NCBI GenBank assembly: GCA_900553415.1
Contig: USDH01000082.1
Span: 1-6,996 of the forward strand
Length of the DNA stretch: 6,996 nucleotides
From: an uncultured Collinsella sp.
GTDB lineage: Bacteria; Actinomycetota; Coriobacteriia; Coriobacteriales; Coriobacteriaceae
Reading direction: 5' to 3'
In this document: positions 1 through 4,440 of the stretch, piece by piece
Position numbering within the stretch: the stretch's first letter is position 1
How the letters are laid out: each line of letters opens with the position of its first letter
Notes under the pieces: model-generated
What the model was told of the DNA's origin: nothing
The model's database searches: none
What the model saw: only the letters and a program-made list of their open reading frames with translations
Translations under genes and position numbers: made by a program

Positions 1-312
1 CGCATCAAGCGCGTCACCGAGGCGACCGCCGAGGCCGAGGCTATGGAAAAGGCGGGCGAGGGCATCGCCAACCAGCGCAAGGCCATCGCGCTGGGTATCA
101 AAGATTCGCTCGAGATCATCCAGGAGACGGGTGTCGGCAATGACGAGGCCAACCAACTGTTCATGTTTACGCAGTGGTCCGAGATGATGACGGAGTTCGC
201 TCGCACGGGTAAAACCTCGACGGTCGTGCTGCCGAGCGACTTTTCGCAGTCGGCCTCGATGTTCGAGCAGATGCTGGCCGCCGGCAAAGTTCAAAACGAT
301 TCGAAGGAGTAG
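1..312 (+). CDS. SPFH/band-7 (HIR-like) protein, C-terminal end, 5' truncated
   Basis: The reading frame is open from the first base, so only the last 103 residues are present. The segment begins in an Ala/Glu-rich helical stretch (TEATAEAEAMEKAGEGIANQ), then GIANQRKAIALGIKDSL and a Phe/Met/Thr-rich tail ending NDSKE. The pattern GIA-x-QR-x-AI-x-x-G-(I/L)-x-DS followed by a T-Q-(W/Y)-x-(E/D)-x-M segment is typical of the C-terminal part of stomatin/HIR-type SPFH proteins. These are membrane-anchored scaffolds that oligomerise through such helices; the N-terminal anchor and the SPFH domain itself lie outside the window. The last codons (AAGGAG, 304-309) form the ribosome binding site of rlmH, so the two genes probably share a transcript. 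The family call is from remembered similarity; the exact role is unknown. Confidence 0.8.
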   Translation, partial: RIKRVTEATAEAEAMEKAGEGIANQRKAIALGIKDSLEIIQETGVGNDEANQLFMFTQWSEMMTEFARTGKTSTVVLPSDFSQSASMFEQMLAAGKVQNDSKE

Positions 313-318
313 ACGCGC

Positions 319-789
319 GTGAAATACACCGTCGTTTGCGTCGGTAAGCTCAAGGAGCGCTTTTGGAAGGACGCGTGCGCTGAGTACACCAAGCGCCTAG
401 GTGCCTATGCCAAGGTGGATATCCGCGAGGTGGCCGATATCGACCCGGCTAAGGCGGGCGGCGTGGATGCCGCGCGCGACAAGGAGGGGGCGGCGATTCT
501 TGCCGCCTTGCCATCTCGAGCGCATGTGATCCTGCTGGCTATCGAGGGCAAGGAGCGCTCGAGCGAGGAGTTTTCGGCGAGGCTCGACGATCTTATGCTG
601 CGAGGCGGCAGCGACATTGCCTTTGTAATCGGCGGTTCGGACGGCGTGAGCGATGACGTGCGCGCACGAGCCGACGAGATGCTCAGCTTTGGACGCATTA
701 CCTTGCCGCATAACCTGGCGCGTGTGGTGCTGCTAGAGCAGATTTACCGTGCCTGTAAGATCAGTCGTGGCGAGCCGTATCACAAATAG
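319..789 (+). CDS. rlmH: 23S rRNA (pseudouridine-1915-N3) methyltransferase RlmH
   Basis: 156 residues, the usual length of the family. RlmH is a small SPOUT-class, trefoil-knot SAM-dependent methyltransferase that methylates pseudouridine 1915 in helix 69 of 23S rRNA on the assembled 70S ribosome. Visible hallmarks are the N-terminal strand KYTVVCVGKLKE (2-13), the SAM-loop segment FVIGGSDG (102-109) and the C-terminal knot region LPHNLARVVLLEQIYRA (129-145), ending ISRGEPYHK (148-156), where the family has a conserved YHR/YHK terminus. The start is GTG at 319. It is preceded by AAGGAG at 304-309 with 9 nt spacing, inside the last codons of the upstream SPFH gene, which implies translational coupling. 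No key residue appears missing. Confidence 0.97.
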   Translation: MKYTVVCVGKLKERFWKDACAEYTKRLGAYAKVDIREVADIDPAKAGGVDAARDKEGAAILAALPSRAHVILLAIEGKERSSEEFSARLDDLMLRGGSDIAFVIGGSDGVSDDVRARADEMLSFGRITLPHNLARVVLLEQIYRACKISRGEPYHK

Positions 790-862
790 GTCGGCAATAC
801 GAAACAATGGCGTGGGACAATACCTTTCGTTTTGAGGAATGTGTCTGAAAGGACTATGCGAT

Positions 863-1633
863 ATGAAGATTGGATTTGTCGGTTTTGGCAATATGGCGAG
901 CGCTATGGCCGATGGCTGGATCGCTGCCGGTGTAGCTGCGAGCGACATGTGCGCCTGCGCGGGTCGCTACGACGCACTGGTTGAGCGCTGCGAGGCGCGC
1001 GGCATGGTCGCCTGCCACGATGCCGCCGAGGTTGTCGCCGCATCCGATATCGTGGTCGCTGCGGTCAAACCGTACATGATCGAGAAGGTATTCGCCCCGC
1101 TCAAGGATGCTCTTGCCAAAAAGGTCGTTCTGTCGGTTGCCTGGACCTGGGACAGTGCCAAGTGGGAGCAGGTCCTGCCGGGCGTCGCGCATATCTCGAC
1201 GGTGCCCAACACGCCGGTTTCGGTGGGCGAGGGCGTCATCGCCTGCGAGAAGGCTTCGACGCTTAACGACGAGCAGCGTGCTGTGGTGCTCGACCTGCTC
1301 GGTAAGCTTGGCGCTGTCGTCGAGCTCGACACAAGCCTGCTGTTTGTGGGCGGCACGGTGGGTGGTTGCGCTCCGGCGTTTGTCGCCATGGCAATCGAGG
1401 CCCTGGGCGATGCGGCGGTCAAGCACGGTATCCCGCGTGCGGATGCTTATCGCATTGTGAGCCAGATGGTGCTGGGTACGGCAAAGCTGCAGCTTGCAAC
1501 TGGCCAGCATCCTGCGGCGATGAAGGATGCCGTATGCTCGCCCGGTGGTGCCACCATCAAGGGCGTCGTTGCGCTCGAGGACGCCGGCATGCGCAGCGCC
1601 CTGGTCAAGGCAATCGACGCAACCCTCCAGTAA
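863..1633 (+). CDS. proC: pyrroline-5-carboxylate reductase
   Basis: 256 residues. It catalyses the last step of proline synthesis, NAD(P)H-dependent reduction of 1-pyrroline-5-carboxylate to L-proline, in the cytoplasm. Visible features are the Rossmann dinucleotide-binding GFGNMASAM (7-15), AVKPYM (67-72), PNTPVSVGEG (115-124), the dimerisation/substrate region VGGCAPAFV...EALGDAAVKHGIPR (166-192), and the signature KDAVCSPGGATIKGV (221-235). The in-frame ATG at 839 would add MCLKGLCD. I prefer ATG 863 because AAAGGA (848-853) sits 9 nt upstream and MKIGFVGFGNM matches the family N-terminus. Two oddities: AWTWDS (93-98) stands where most homologues have an AAG(I/V) motif, and the SGSGPA motif reads GGCAPA. 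The rest is canonical, so activity is likely. The TAA stop is shared with a repeat that begins at 1631. The 73-bp gap after rlmH has no clear terminator, so read-through from rlmH is possible. Confidence 0.96.
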   Translation: MKIGFVGFGNMASAMADGWIAAGVAASDMCACAGRYDALVERCEARGMVACHDAAEVVAASDIVVAAVKPYMIEKVFAPLKDALAKKVVLSVAWTWDSAKWEQVLPGVAHISTVPNTPVSVGEGVIACEKASTLNDEQRAVVLDLLGKLGAVVELDTSLLFVGGTVGGCAPAFVAMAIEALGDAAVKHGIPRADAYRIVSQMVLGTAKLQLATGQHPAAMKDAVCSPGGATIKGVVALEDAGMRSALVKAIDATLQ

Positions 1634-1672
1634 AACCGACCAAAAAAGGGACAGGTTTATGTTGGCAGGTTT
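1631..1672 (+). repeat. Palindromic-arm repeat, copy 1 (core GGGACAGGTTTAT)
   Basis: The unit begins TAAAACCGACCAAAAA, continues with the core GGGACAGGTTTAT and ends GTTGGCAGGTTT. Its arms are imperfect inverted repeats (AAAACC-GA-CCAA against TTGG-CA-GGTTT), so the unit can fold as a hairpin with a 2-nt internal mismatch. Its first three bases are the proC stop codon. A second copy lies in inverted orientation at 1754-1794; 18 bases (1643-1660 against 1768-1785) match perfectly. Just downstream, GCAGG (1665-1669) pairs with CCTGC (1675-1679) and AAAAGGGACA (1644-1653) roughly with TGTCCTTTT (1685-1693), which could help end proC transcription. Confidence 0.85.
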
Positions 1673-1699
1673 TTCCTGCGGTTTTGTCCTTTTAGCGAA

Positions 1700-1740
1700 A
1701 AGTGCCCCGCAACTGGCTCAATTCCAGTTGCGGGGCACTT
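1700..1740. terminator. Strong hairpin between convergent genes, probable bidirectional terminator
   Basis: A perfect 17-bp stem (AAGTGCCCCGCAACTGG 1700-1716 with its complement 1724-1740) closes a 7-nt loop CTCAATT. On the minus strand it is followed by TTTTCGC, giving a U-tract for the small minus-strand gene. On the plus strand the tail (GCGTTTG) is poor, so for proC it may act with the U-rich stretch upstream. It sits between proC and the minus-strand membrane-protein gene. Confidence 0.85.
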
Positions 1741-1753
1741 GCGTTTGCCCAGA

Positions 1754-1794
1754 TAAAACCGACCAAAATAAACCTGTCCCTTTTTGGCAGGTTA
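1754..1794 (-). repeat. Palindromic-arm repeat, copy 2 (inverted)
   Basis: Read on the minus strand this is TAACCTGCCAAAAAGGGAC, then AGGTTTATTTTGG, then TCGGTTTTA, matching copy 1 through the 18-base core. The arms differ: copy 1 has CCGACC...GGCAGG and this copy has CCTGCC...GGTCGG, i.e. the same two arm variants swapped round the core. Its outer edge (TAA on the minus strand, 1794-1792) is the stop codon of the small membrane protein, mirroring the arrangement at proC. Confidence 0.85.
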
Positions 1795-1965
1795 GTCCCA
1801 GAAGCTGTCTTCTTCGTCCTCGGACTTGGGGCCGCGGTCGACATACATCTTATGGGTGCGCTTCTCCATTACAAAGGCAATAATCGCAAACAGCAGGATG
1901 CCGCCGGCGAAAAGGATGGCAAAACCGGTGCGGGTGCCAAACAAAAAGGAAAAAACTGCGTCCAT
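1792..1965 (-). CDS. Small single-pass membrane protein, 57 aa, unknown function
   Basis: The minus strand encodes MDAVFSFLFGTRTG..., 57 residues, ending EDEEDSFWD and a TAA stop. One hydrophobic segment, about residues 13-33 (GFAILFAGGILLFAIIAFV), is followed by a basic stop-transfer patch MEKRTHK (33-39) and a strongly acidic C-terminus (SEDEED, 48-53). By the positive-inside rule this predicts a short N-terminus outside and an acidic tail in the cytoplasm. AAGAAGG (1972-1978, minus strand) lies 6 nt before the ATG, a good ribosome binding site. Composition, RBS, a terminator downstream and a divergent promoter upstream all support a real gene although it is below common ORF length cutoffs. 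It is convergent with proC and divergent from serS. I do not recognise the family. Confidence 0.85.
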   Translation of the reverse strand: MDAVFSFLFGTRTGFAILFAGGILLFAIIAFVMEKRTHKMYVDRGPKSEDEEDSFWD

Positions 1966-1989
1966 TGGGTGCCTTCTTGCGTAGTTGAG

Positions 1990-2047
1990 TTGGGTCGTAA
2001 ACGCTCATAAGTATATACTTGCCCATACATGTACAAGGTTGCAACCT
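1990..2047. promoter_or_regulatory. Divergent promoter region with stacked palindromes (serS / small membrane protein)
   Basis: For serS a candidate promoter is TTGGGT (1990-1995), 18 bp spacer, TATACT (2014-2019). The -10 lies in the perfect 12-bp palindrome AAGTATATACTT (2009-2020), so the minus strand also carries TATACT (2015-2010), with CTTGTA/TTGTAC-like -35 sequence around 2031-2037 for the small minus-strand gene. Two further palindromes follow: TACATGTA (2026-2033) and AGGTTGCAACCT (2036-2047, 12 bp). The last would lie in the serS leader and over the -35 zone of the small gene, a plausible operator. Promoter elements are read by eye; the palindromes are certain. Confidence 0.5.
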
Positions 2048-2076
2048 AAATGGAATGTATATCGCCGGAGGATCTA

Positions 2077-3360
2077 ATGCTTGATATCAAGTTTGTTCGC
2101 GAGAACCCCGATGCCATCGATGTCGCCATGGCTAACCGCCAGACGTCTTGGGATCGCGAGAAGTTCTTTGAGCTCGACGACGAGCGTCGTGCCGTCATCA
2201 CCGAGGTCGAGGAACTTCAAGCCACGCGCAATGCCGAGTCCAAGAAGATCGGCGCCCTGATGAAGGAGGGCAAGAAGGACGAGGCTGAGGCCGCCAAAGA
2301 GGCCGTGCGCGCCGTCAACGAGAAAATTGACGGTCTGGCCGAGCGCCGCACCGCCCTCGAGCAGGAGCAGTACGACTTCATGGCTCACCTGCCCAACATT
2401 CCTTGCGAGGCCACGCCGTACGGCAAGGACGAGGACGAGAACATCGAGCGCCGTCGTTGGGGCACCCCGCGCGAGTTCGACTTCGACTTTAAGCCGCACT
2501 GGGATCTGGGCACCGACCTCGACATCCTTGACTTCGAGCGCGGCAACAAGCTCTCCGGCAGCCGCTTCACCGTTCTCGGTGGCGCCGGCGCCCGTCTTGA
2601 GCGCGCCCTCATCAACTTCTTCCTCGATACGCACACCAGCCGTGGTTTTAAGGAGTGGTGGCCGCCCATCGTCGTCAAGCGTCAGACCATGTTCGGCACG
2701 GGCCAGCTGCCCAAGTTCGAGGACGACGCCTATCACGTCTCGGGCGACAACTTCCTGATCCCCACCGCCGAGGTCGTGCTCACCAACCTGCACGCCGGTG
2801 AGGTCCTCGACGCCGATACCCTGCCGCGCCGCTACACCGCCTTCACCCCCTGCTTCCGCGAGGAGGCCGGCTCCGCCGGTCGCGATACCCGCGGCATCAT
2901 TCGCCAGCACGAGTTCGACAAGGTCGAGATGGTCAAGTTCGCTAAGCCGGAGGAGTCCGACAAGGAGCTCGAGAGCATGACCGCCGAGGCCGAGTTCCTG
3001 CTGCAGCAGCTGGGTCTTCCGTATCGCGTGATTAGCCTGTGCACCGGCGACCTGGGCTTCTCTGCCCGTCAGACCTACGACGTCGAGGTCTGGCTGCCGA
3101 GCTACAACGCCTACAAGGAGATCAGCTCCTGCTCCAACTGCGGTGACTTCCAGGCCCGTCGCGCCAACATCAAGTATCGCGACCCCGAGAACTTCAAGGG
3201 TTCGCGCTATCTGCACACCCTCAACGGTTCCGGTCTGCCGGCTGGCCGTACCATGGCAGCCATTCTGGAGAACTACCAGAACGCTGACGGCACCATCACG
3301 ATCCCCGAGGTTCTGCGTCCCTACATGGGCGGTCTCGAGAAGATCGAGCCGGTCGCGTAA
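2077..3360 (+). CDS. serS: seryl-tRNA synthetase
   Basis: 427 residues, the usual length for bacterial SerRS. It is a class II synthetase that activates serine with ATP and charges tRNA-Ser (and tRNA-Sec where present), in the cytoplasm. The N-terminus MLDIKFVRENPDAI is typical, followed by the antiparallel coiled-coil arm that grips the long variable arm of tRNA-Ser (about 28-105, Glu/Lys/Ala-rich). The catalytic domain shows TAEVVLTNLHAGE (230-242), motif 2 FREEAGSAGRDTRG (260-273) with IIRQHEFDKVEM, the serine-pocket region EISSCSNCGDFQARR (348-362), and motif 3 NGSGLPAGRTMAAILE (383-398). An in-frame ATG at 2050 lacks an RBS; ATG 2077 has GGAGG (2067-2071) 5 nt upstream. Codon use is the most biased in the window, as expected for high expression. 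Monocistronic, ended by the hairpin at 3384. Confidence 0.98.
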   Translation: MLDIKFVRENPDAIDVAMANRQTSWDREKFFELDDERRAVITEVEELQATRNAESKKIGALMKEGKKDEAEAAKEAVRAVNEKIDGLAERRTALEQEQYDFMAHLPNIPCEATPYGKDEDENIERRRWGTPREFDFDFKPHWDLGTDLDILDFERGNKLSGSRFTVLGGAGARLERALINFFLDTHTSRGFKEWWPPIVVKRQTMFGTGQLPKFEDDAYHVSGDNFLIPTAEVVLTNLHAGEVLDADTLPRRYTAFTPCFREEAGSAGRDTRGIIRQHEFDKVEMVKFAKPEESDKELESMTAEAEFLLQQLGLPYRVISLCTGDLGFSARQTYDVEVWLPSYNAYKEISSCSNCGDFQARRANIKYRDPENFKGSRYLHTLNGSGLPAGRTMAAILENYQNADGTITIPEVLRPYMGGLEKIEPVA

Positions 3361-3383
3361 CTTGGCTGCATAGGGGATATGCA

Positions 3384-3413
3384 AGGGCGCTCCTTCGGGG
3401 GCGCCCTATTTCG
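3384..3413 (+). terminator. serS terminator (UUCG tetraloop)
   Basis: A 10-bp stem AGGGCGCTCC (3384-3393) / GGGGCGCCCT (3398-3407), with one G-U pair, closes a TTCG tetraloop and is followed by ATTTCG. It starts 24 bp after the serS stop codon. A small extra inverted repeat GCATA-GGGGA-TATGC (3368-3382) precedes it. Confidence 0.85.
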
Positions 3414-3460
3414 TGCGCAGGTCCATACCATGCCGTGCGGACAGCTCAATAGAAAACACA

Positions 3461-3474
3461 CGAACAACTGTTCT
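3461..3474. promoter_or_regulatory. LexA/SOS-box-like operator upstream of orphan gene
   Basis: CGAACAACTGTTCT contains the perfect inverted repeat GAAC-N4-GTTC, the core of LexA boxes in Gram-positive bacteria (B. subtilis type CGAACRNRYGTTYC, 12 of 14 positions fit). It touches the proposed -35 (3471-3476) of the gene at 3534, a position where a repressor would block transcription. It also overlaps by 2 bp a second palindrome, CTGTATACAG (3473-3482). The regulator assignment is inference. Confidence 0.5.
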
Positions 3475-3500
3475 GTATACAGCTATCTACCTGCTATGCT
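3471..3500 (+). promoter_or_regulatory. Candidate promoter of the 125-aa orphan gene
   Basis: TTCTGT (3471-3476), 18 bp spacer, TATGCT (3495-3500) is the best pair I can read. It would place the transcript start near 3507, ahead of the ribosome binding site at 3522-3529. The -35 is weak, in line with a regulated promoter; other -10 choices nearby cannot be excluded. Confidence 0.35.
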
Positions 3501-3533
3501 TTTGCTAAATAAGAGCGAGAGAAAGGGGACGCG

Positions 3534-3911
3534 ATGGAGCTGTTTGATGATCGGGTGGTTTTGTTTGAGAGCGACGAGGGCGGGGAGTACCTGCTTGTAA
3601 CGTGTGAGCCGTCTGGCATGGGTGGCCTGGTGGTTCGGCAGACGAGTGAGGGCCCGTTGACACAATGGTGCTTTGAGGAGTCGCCGCATGTGGTCGAGAC
3701 CTTTGTGACGCACGAGGGACTTGTGGCGCTGGAGCACTTCTATGGAGTTGGGACTTCCAACCAGGTCGTGCGCATGCTGGGCATCTCGTTTGCCGATTAT
3801 GATTGTGCCCAGCGGGTGAGATCGCTCCTGAGGGAACTTGATGCCAAGTTCGACGTGATCGAAAAGCCAATCGATCGTACGGGGAACAGCGGTATATGCG
3901 GAGCAGCATGA
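3534..3911 (+). CDS. Hypothetical protein, 125 aa, possibly SOS-regulated
   Basis: I do not recognise this protein. It is acidic and soluble, without signal peptide or membrane segment. The N-terminal half reads as alternating strands (RVVLFES, EYLLVTCE, GGLVVRQ; residues 7-36). The C-terminal half looks helical (FVTHEGLVALEHFYGV 57-72, NQVVRMLG 76-83, CAQRVRSLLRELDAKFDVIE 91-110), ending in a loose Gly-rich tail (TGNSGICGAA). AAAGGGGA (3522-3529) lies 4 nt before ATG 3534. The gene stands alone between the serS terminator and tRNA-Arg, preceded by the GAAC-N4-GTTC element. Its codons (CGG, GGG, TTG, GTA, CTT) are less biased than those of serS, which fits low expression or a different history. 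It has no obvious terminator of its own; the tRNA-Arg terminator at 4076 could serve. Confidence 0.75.
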   Translation: MELFDDRVVLFESDEGGEYLLVTCEPSGMGGLVVRQTSEGPLTQWCFEESPHVVETFVTHEGLVALEHFYGVGTSNQVVRMLGISFADYDCAQRVRSLLRELDAKFDVIEKPIDRTGNSGICGAA

Positions 3912-3947
3912 CAAAACTGCGTTCCACAAAAAAGTTTGAGATTGTGC

Positions 3948-3978
3948 TTGACTCCAATAAGCTAAAGTGGTTTTATAT
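3948..3978 (+). promoter_or_regulatory. tRNA-Arg promoter
   Basis: TTGACT (3948-3953) is a near-consensus -35. The AT-rich TTTTATAT (3971-3978) offers a -10 at 17-19 bp spacing. The transcript would start around 3984, just before the tRNA 5' end at 3989. Confidence 0.65.
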
Positions 3979-3988
3979 GTCTTGCGAT

Positions 3989-4065
3989 GCGGCGTTACCT
4001 CAGCTGGATAGAGGGTCTGACTACGAATCAGAACGTCATAGGTTCGAATCCTATACGCCGCACCA
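3989..4065 (+). tRNA. tRNA-Arg (anticodon ACG)
   Basis: All arms can be drawn: acceptor GCGGCGT/ACGCCGC, D-arm CCTC-AGCTGGATA-GAGG, anticodon arm TCTGA-CTACGAA-TCAGA with anticodon ACG, variable loop ACGTC, T-arm ATAGG-TTCGAAT-CCTAT, discriminator A and encoded CCA; 77 nt in total. By known biology the A34 is deaminated to inosine by TadA, so the tRNA reads CGU, CGC and CGA; CGC/CGT are the main Arg codons of the neighbouring serS. The last 20 nt recur exactly at 4236-4255. Confidence 0.97.
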
Positions 4066-4153
4066 ATTGAGTTTTAAGCCTCCGGAAACGGGGGCTTTTC
4101 CTTTACGGGGGCATTGCGGAGATTCGAACCTCGTTCGAGGCGCGAGCGTCAAG
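4046..4153 (+). repeat. Direct repeat copy A: tRNA-Arg 3' end + terminator + T-arm-like tail
   Basis: This 108-bp stretch aligns without gaps to 4236-4343, 90 of 108 positions identical by hand count, at a period of 190 bp. It spans the last 20 nt of tRNA-Arg (identical), the terminator hairpin, and a tail with GATTCGAACCTCGTTCGAGG. The tail contains the inverse complement of the tRNA T-loop decamer (GGTTCGAATC 4041-4050 against GATTCGAACC 4121-4130). Confidence 0.9.
4076..4104 (+). terminator. tRNA-Arg terminator
   Basis: The 9-bp stem AAGCCTCCG (4076-4084) / CGGGGGCTT (4089-4097), with one G-U pair and a GAAA tetraloop, is followed by TTCCTTT. It begins 10 nt after the CCA end. Confidence 0.85.
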
Positions 4154-4235
4154 AAAACGCGGAGCGTTTTTAGCCCGCGGGCGAGCACGCCGGCAGGCGG
4201 GCGAAGCCGGTGCGGATCCGCGCAGCGGATGCGCG
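4154..4235. other. GC-rich hairpin cluster between the two repeat copies
   Basis: At least four consecutive inverted repeats fill this 82-bp stretch: AAAACGC-GGA-GCGTTTT (4154-4170, with a further T, terminator-like), the perfect palindrome GCCCGCGGGC (4173-4182), CCGGC...GCCGG (4190-4194 / 4206-4210), and ATCCGC-GCA-GCGGAT (4216-4230, overlapping CGGATCCG 4213-4220). No open frame with an RBS is present. It may be a REP/BIME-like non-coding element or the remains of a degraded structured RNA. Confidence 0.6.
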
Positions 4236-4343
4236 GAATCCTATACGCCGCACCATTTGAGATTAAAGCTCCCGGCAACGGGGGCTTTTCTTTTACGTAA
4301 GCACCGCATGGATTCGAACCTCGGTCGAGGCGCGGGCGTAAAG
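4236..4343 (+). repeat. Direct repeat copy B: tRNA-Arg 3' end remnant (att-like) + terminator
   Basis: This is the second copy of the 108-bp unit. Its first 20 bases (4236-4255) repeat the tRNA-Arg 3' end including CCA exactly, but nothing upstream can form the rest of a tRNA, so it is a relic. A duplicated tRNA 3' end is what integrases leave as attL/attR. Here the copies are only 190 bp apart and no integrase is present, so a decayed element or a tandem duplication is equally possible. It includes GATTCGAACCTCGGTCGAGG, as in copy A. Confidence 0.85.
4266..4294 (+). terminator. Second terminator in copy B
   Basis: The stem AAGCTCCCG (4266-4274) / CGGGGGCTT (4279-4287), with a GCAA tetraloop, is followed by TTCTTTT. 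Compared with copy A the stem has swapped T and C positions but keeps 9 pairs (still one G-U) and a GNRA loop, suggesting the structure has been preserved rather than simply decayed. Confidence 0.8.
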
Positions 4344-4384
4344 CGGACTATTTCCTGTCGACTCGTGTAAGATTCCGAGTAGAT

Positions 4385-4403
4385 GTCGCGACTTATTCGC
4401 GAC
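4385..4403 (+). promoter_or_regulatory. Perfect inverted repeat upstream of the TPR gene
   Basis: GTCGCGA-CTTAT-TCGCGAC is a 7-bp perfect inverted repeat 37 bp before the GTG start of the 813-aa gene. It could be an operator or a leader hairpin. Upstream, TAAGAT (4368-4373) is a weak -10 candidate without a clear -35, so the promoter of the large gene is not settled. Confidence 0.4.
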
Positions 4404-4440
4404 CACTCCTTCTTTAAGCGACCGATCAGGGTGATATTTC

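Noticed and set aside
854..1510. 218-aa minus-strand frame opposite proC
   Set aside because: Antisense shadow of a clear proC gene; composition shows no domain and there is no credible RBS.
1850..2044. 64-aa minus-strand frame upstream of serS
   Set aside because: It overlaps, in another frame, the 57-aa membrane-protein gene that has the RBS and a coherent transmembrane layout; this one has neither.
2050..2076. Upstream ATG start for serS at 2050
   Set aside because: No ribosome binding site before it; GGAGG at 2067-2071 and the typical MLDIKFVREN N-terminus favour 2077.
2037..2076. T-box or other riboswitch in the serS leader
   Set aside because: The leader is only about 50 nt and lacks T-box or specifier elements; only simple palindromes are present.
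2074..3384. Full-length 436-aa minus-strand open frame opposite serS
   Set aside because: It mirrors the serS codon pattern exactly (GC-rich third positions remove antisense stops). The translation is a low-complexity Val/Leu/Gly/Ala string, and the sense frame is unambiguous SerRS.
3896..4300. 134-aa plus-strand frame overlapping the end of the orphan gene
   Set aside because: It runs straight through tRNA-Arg, two terminators and the repeat; the ATGA overlap at 3908 looks tempting but the product is not protein-like.
4046..4343. CRISPR-like array from the repeated 20-mer
   Set aside because: Only two copies, 190 bp apart, one being a functional tRNA 3' end; no regular spacers and no cas genes.
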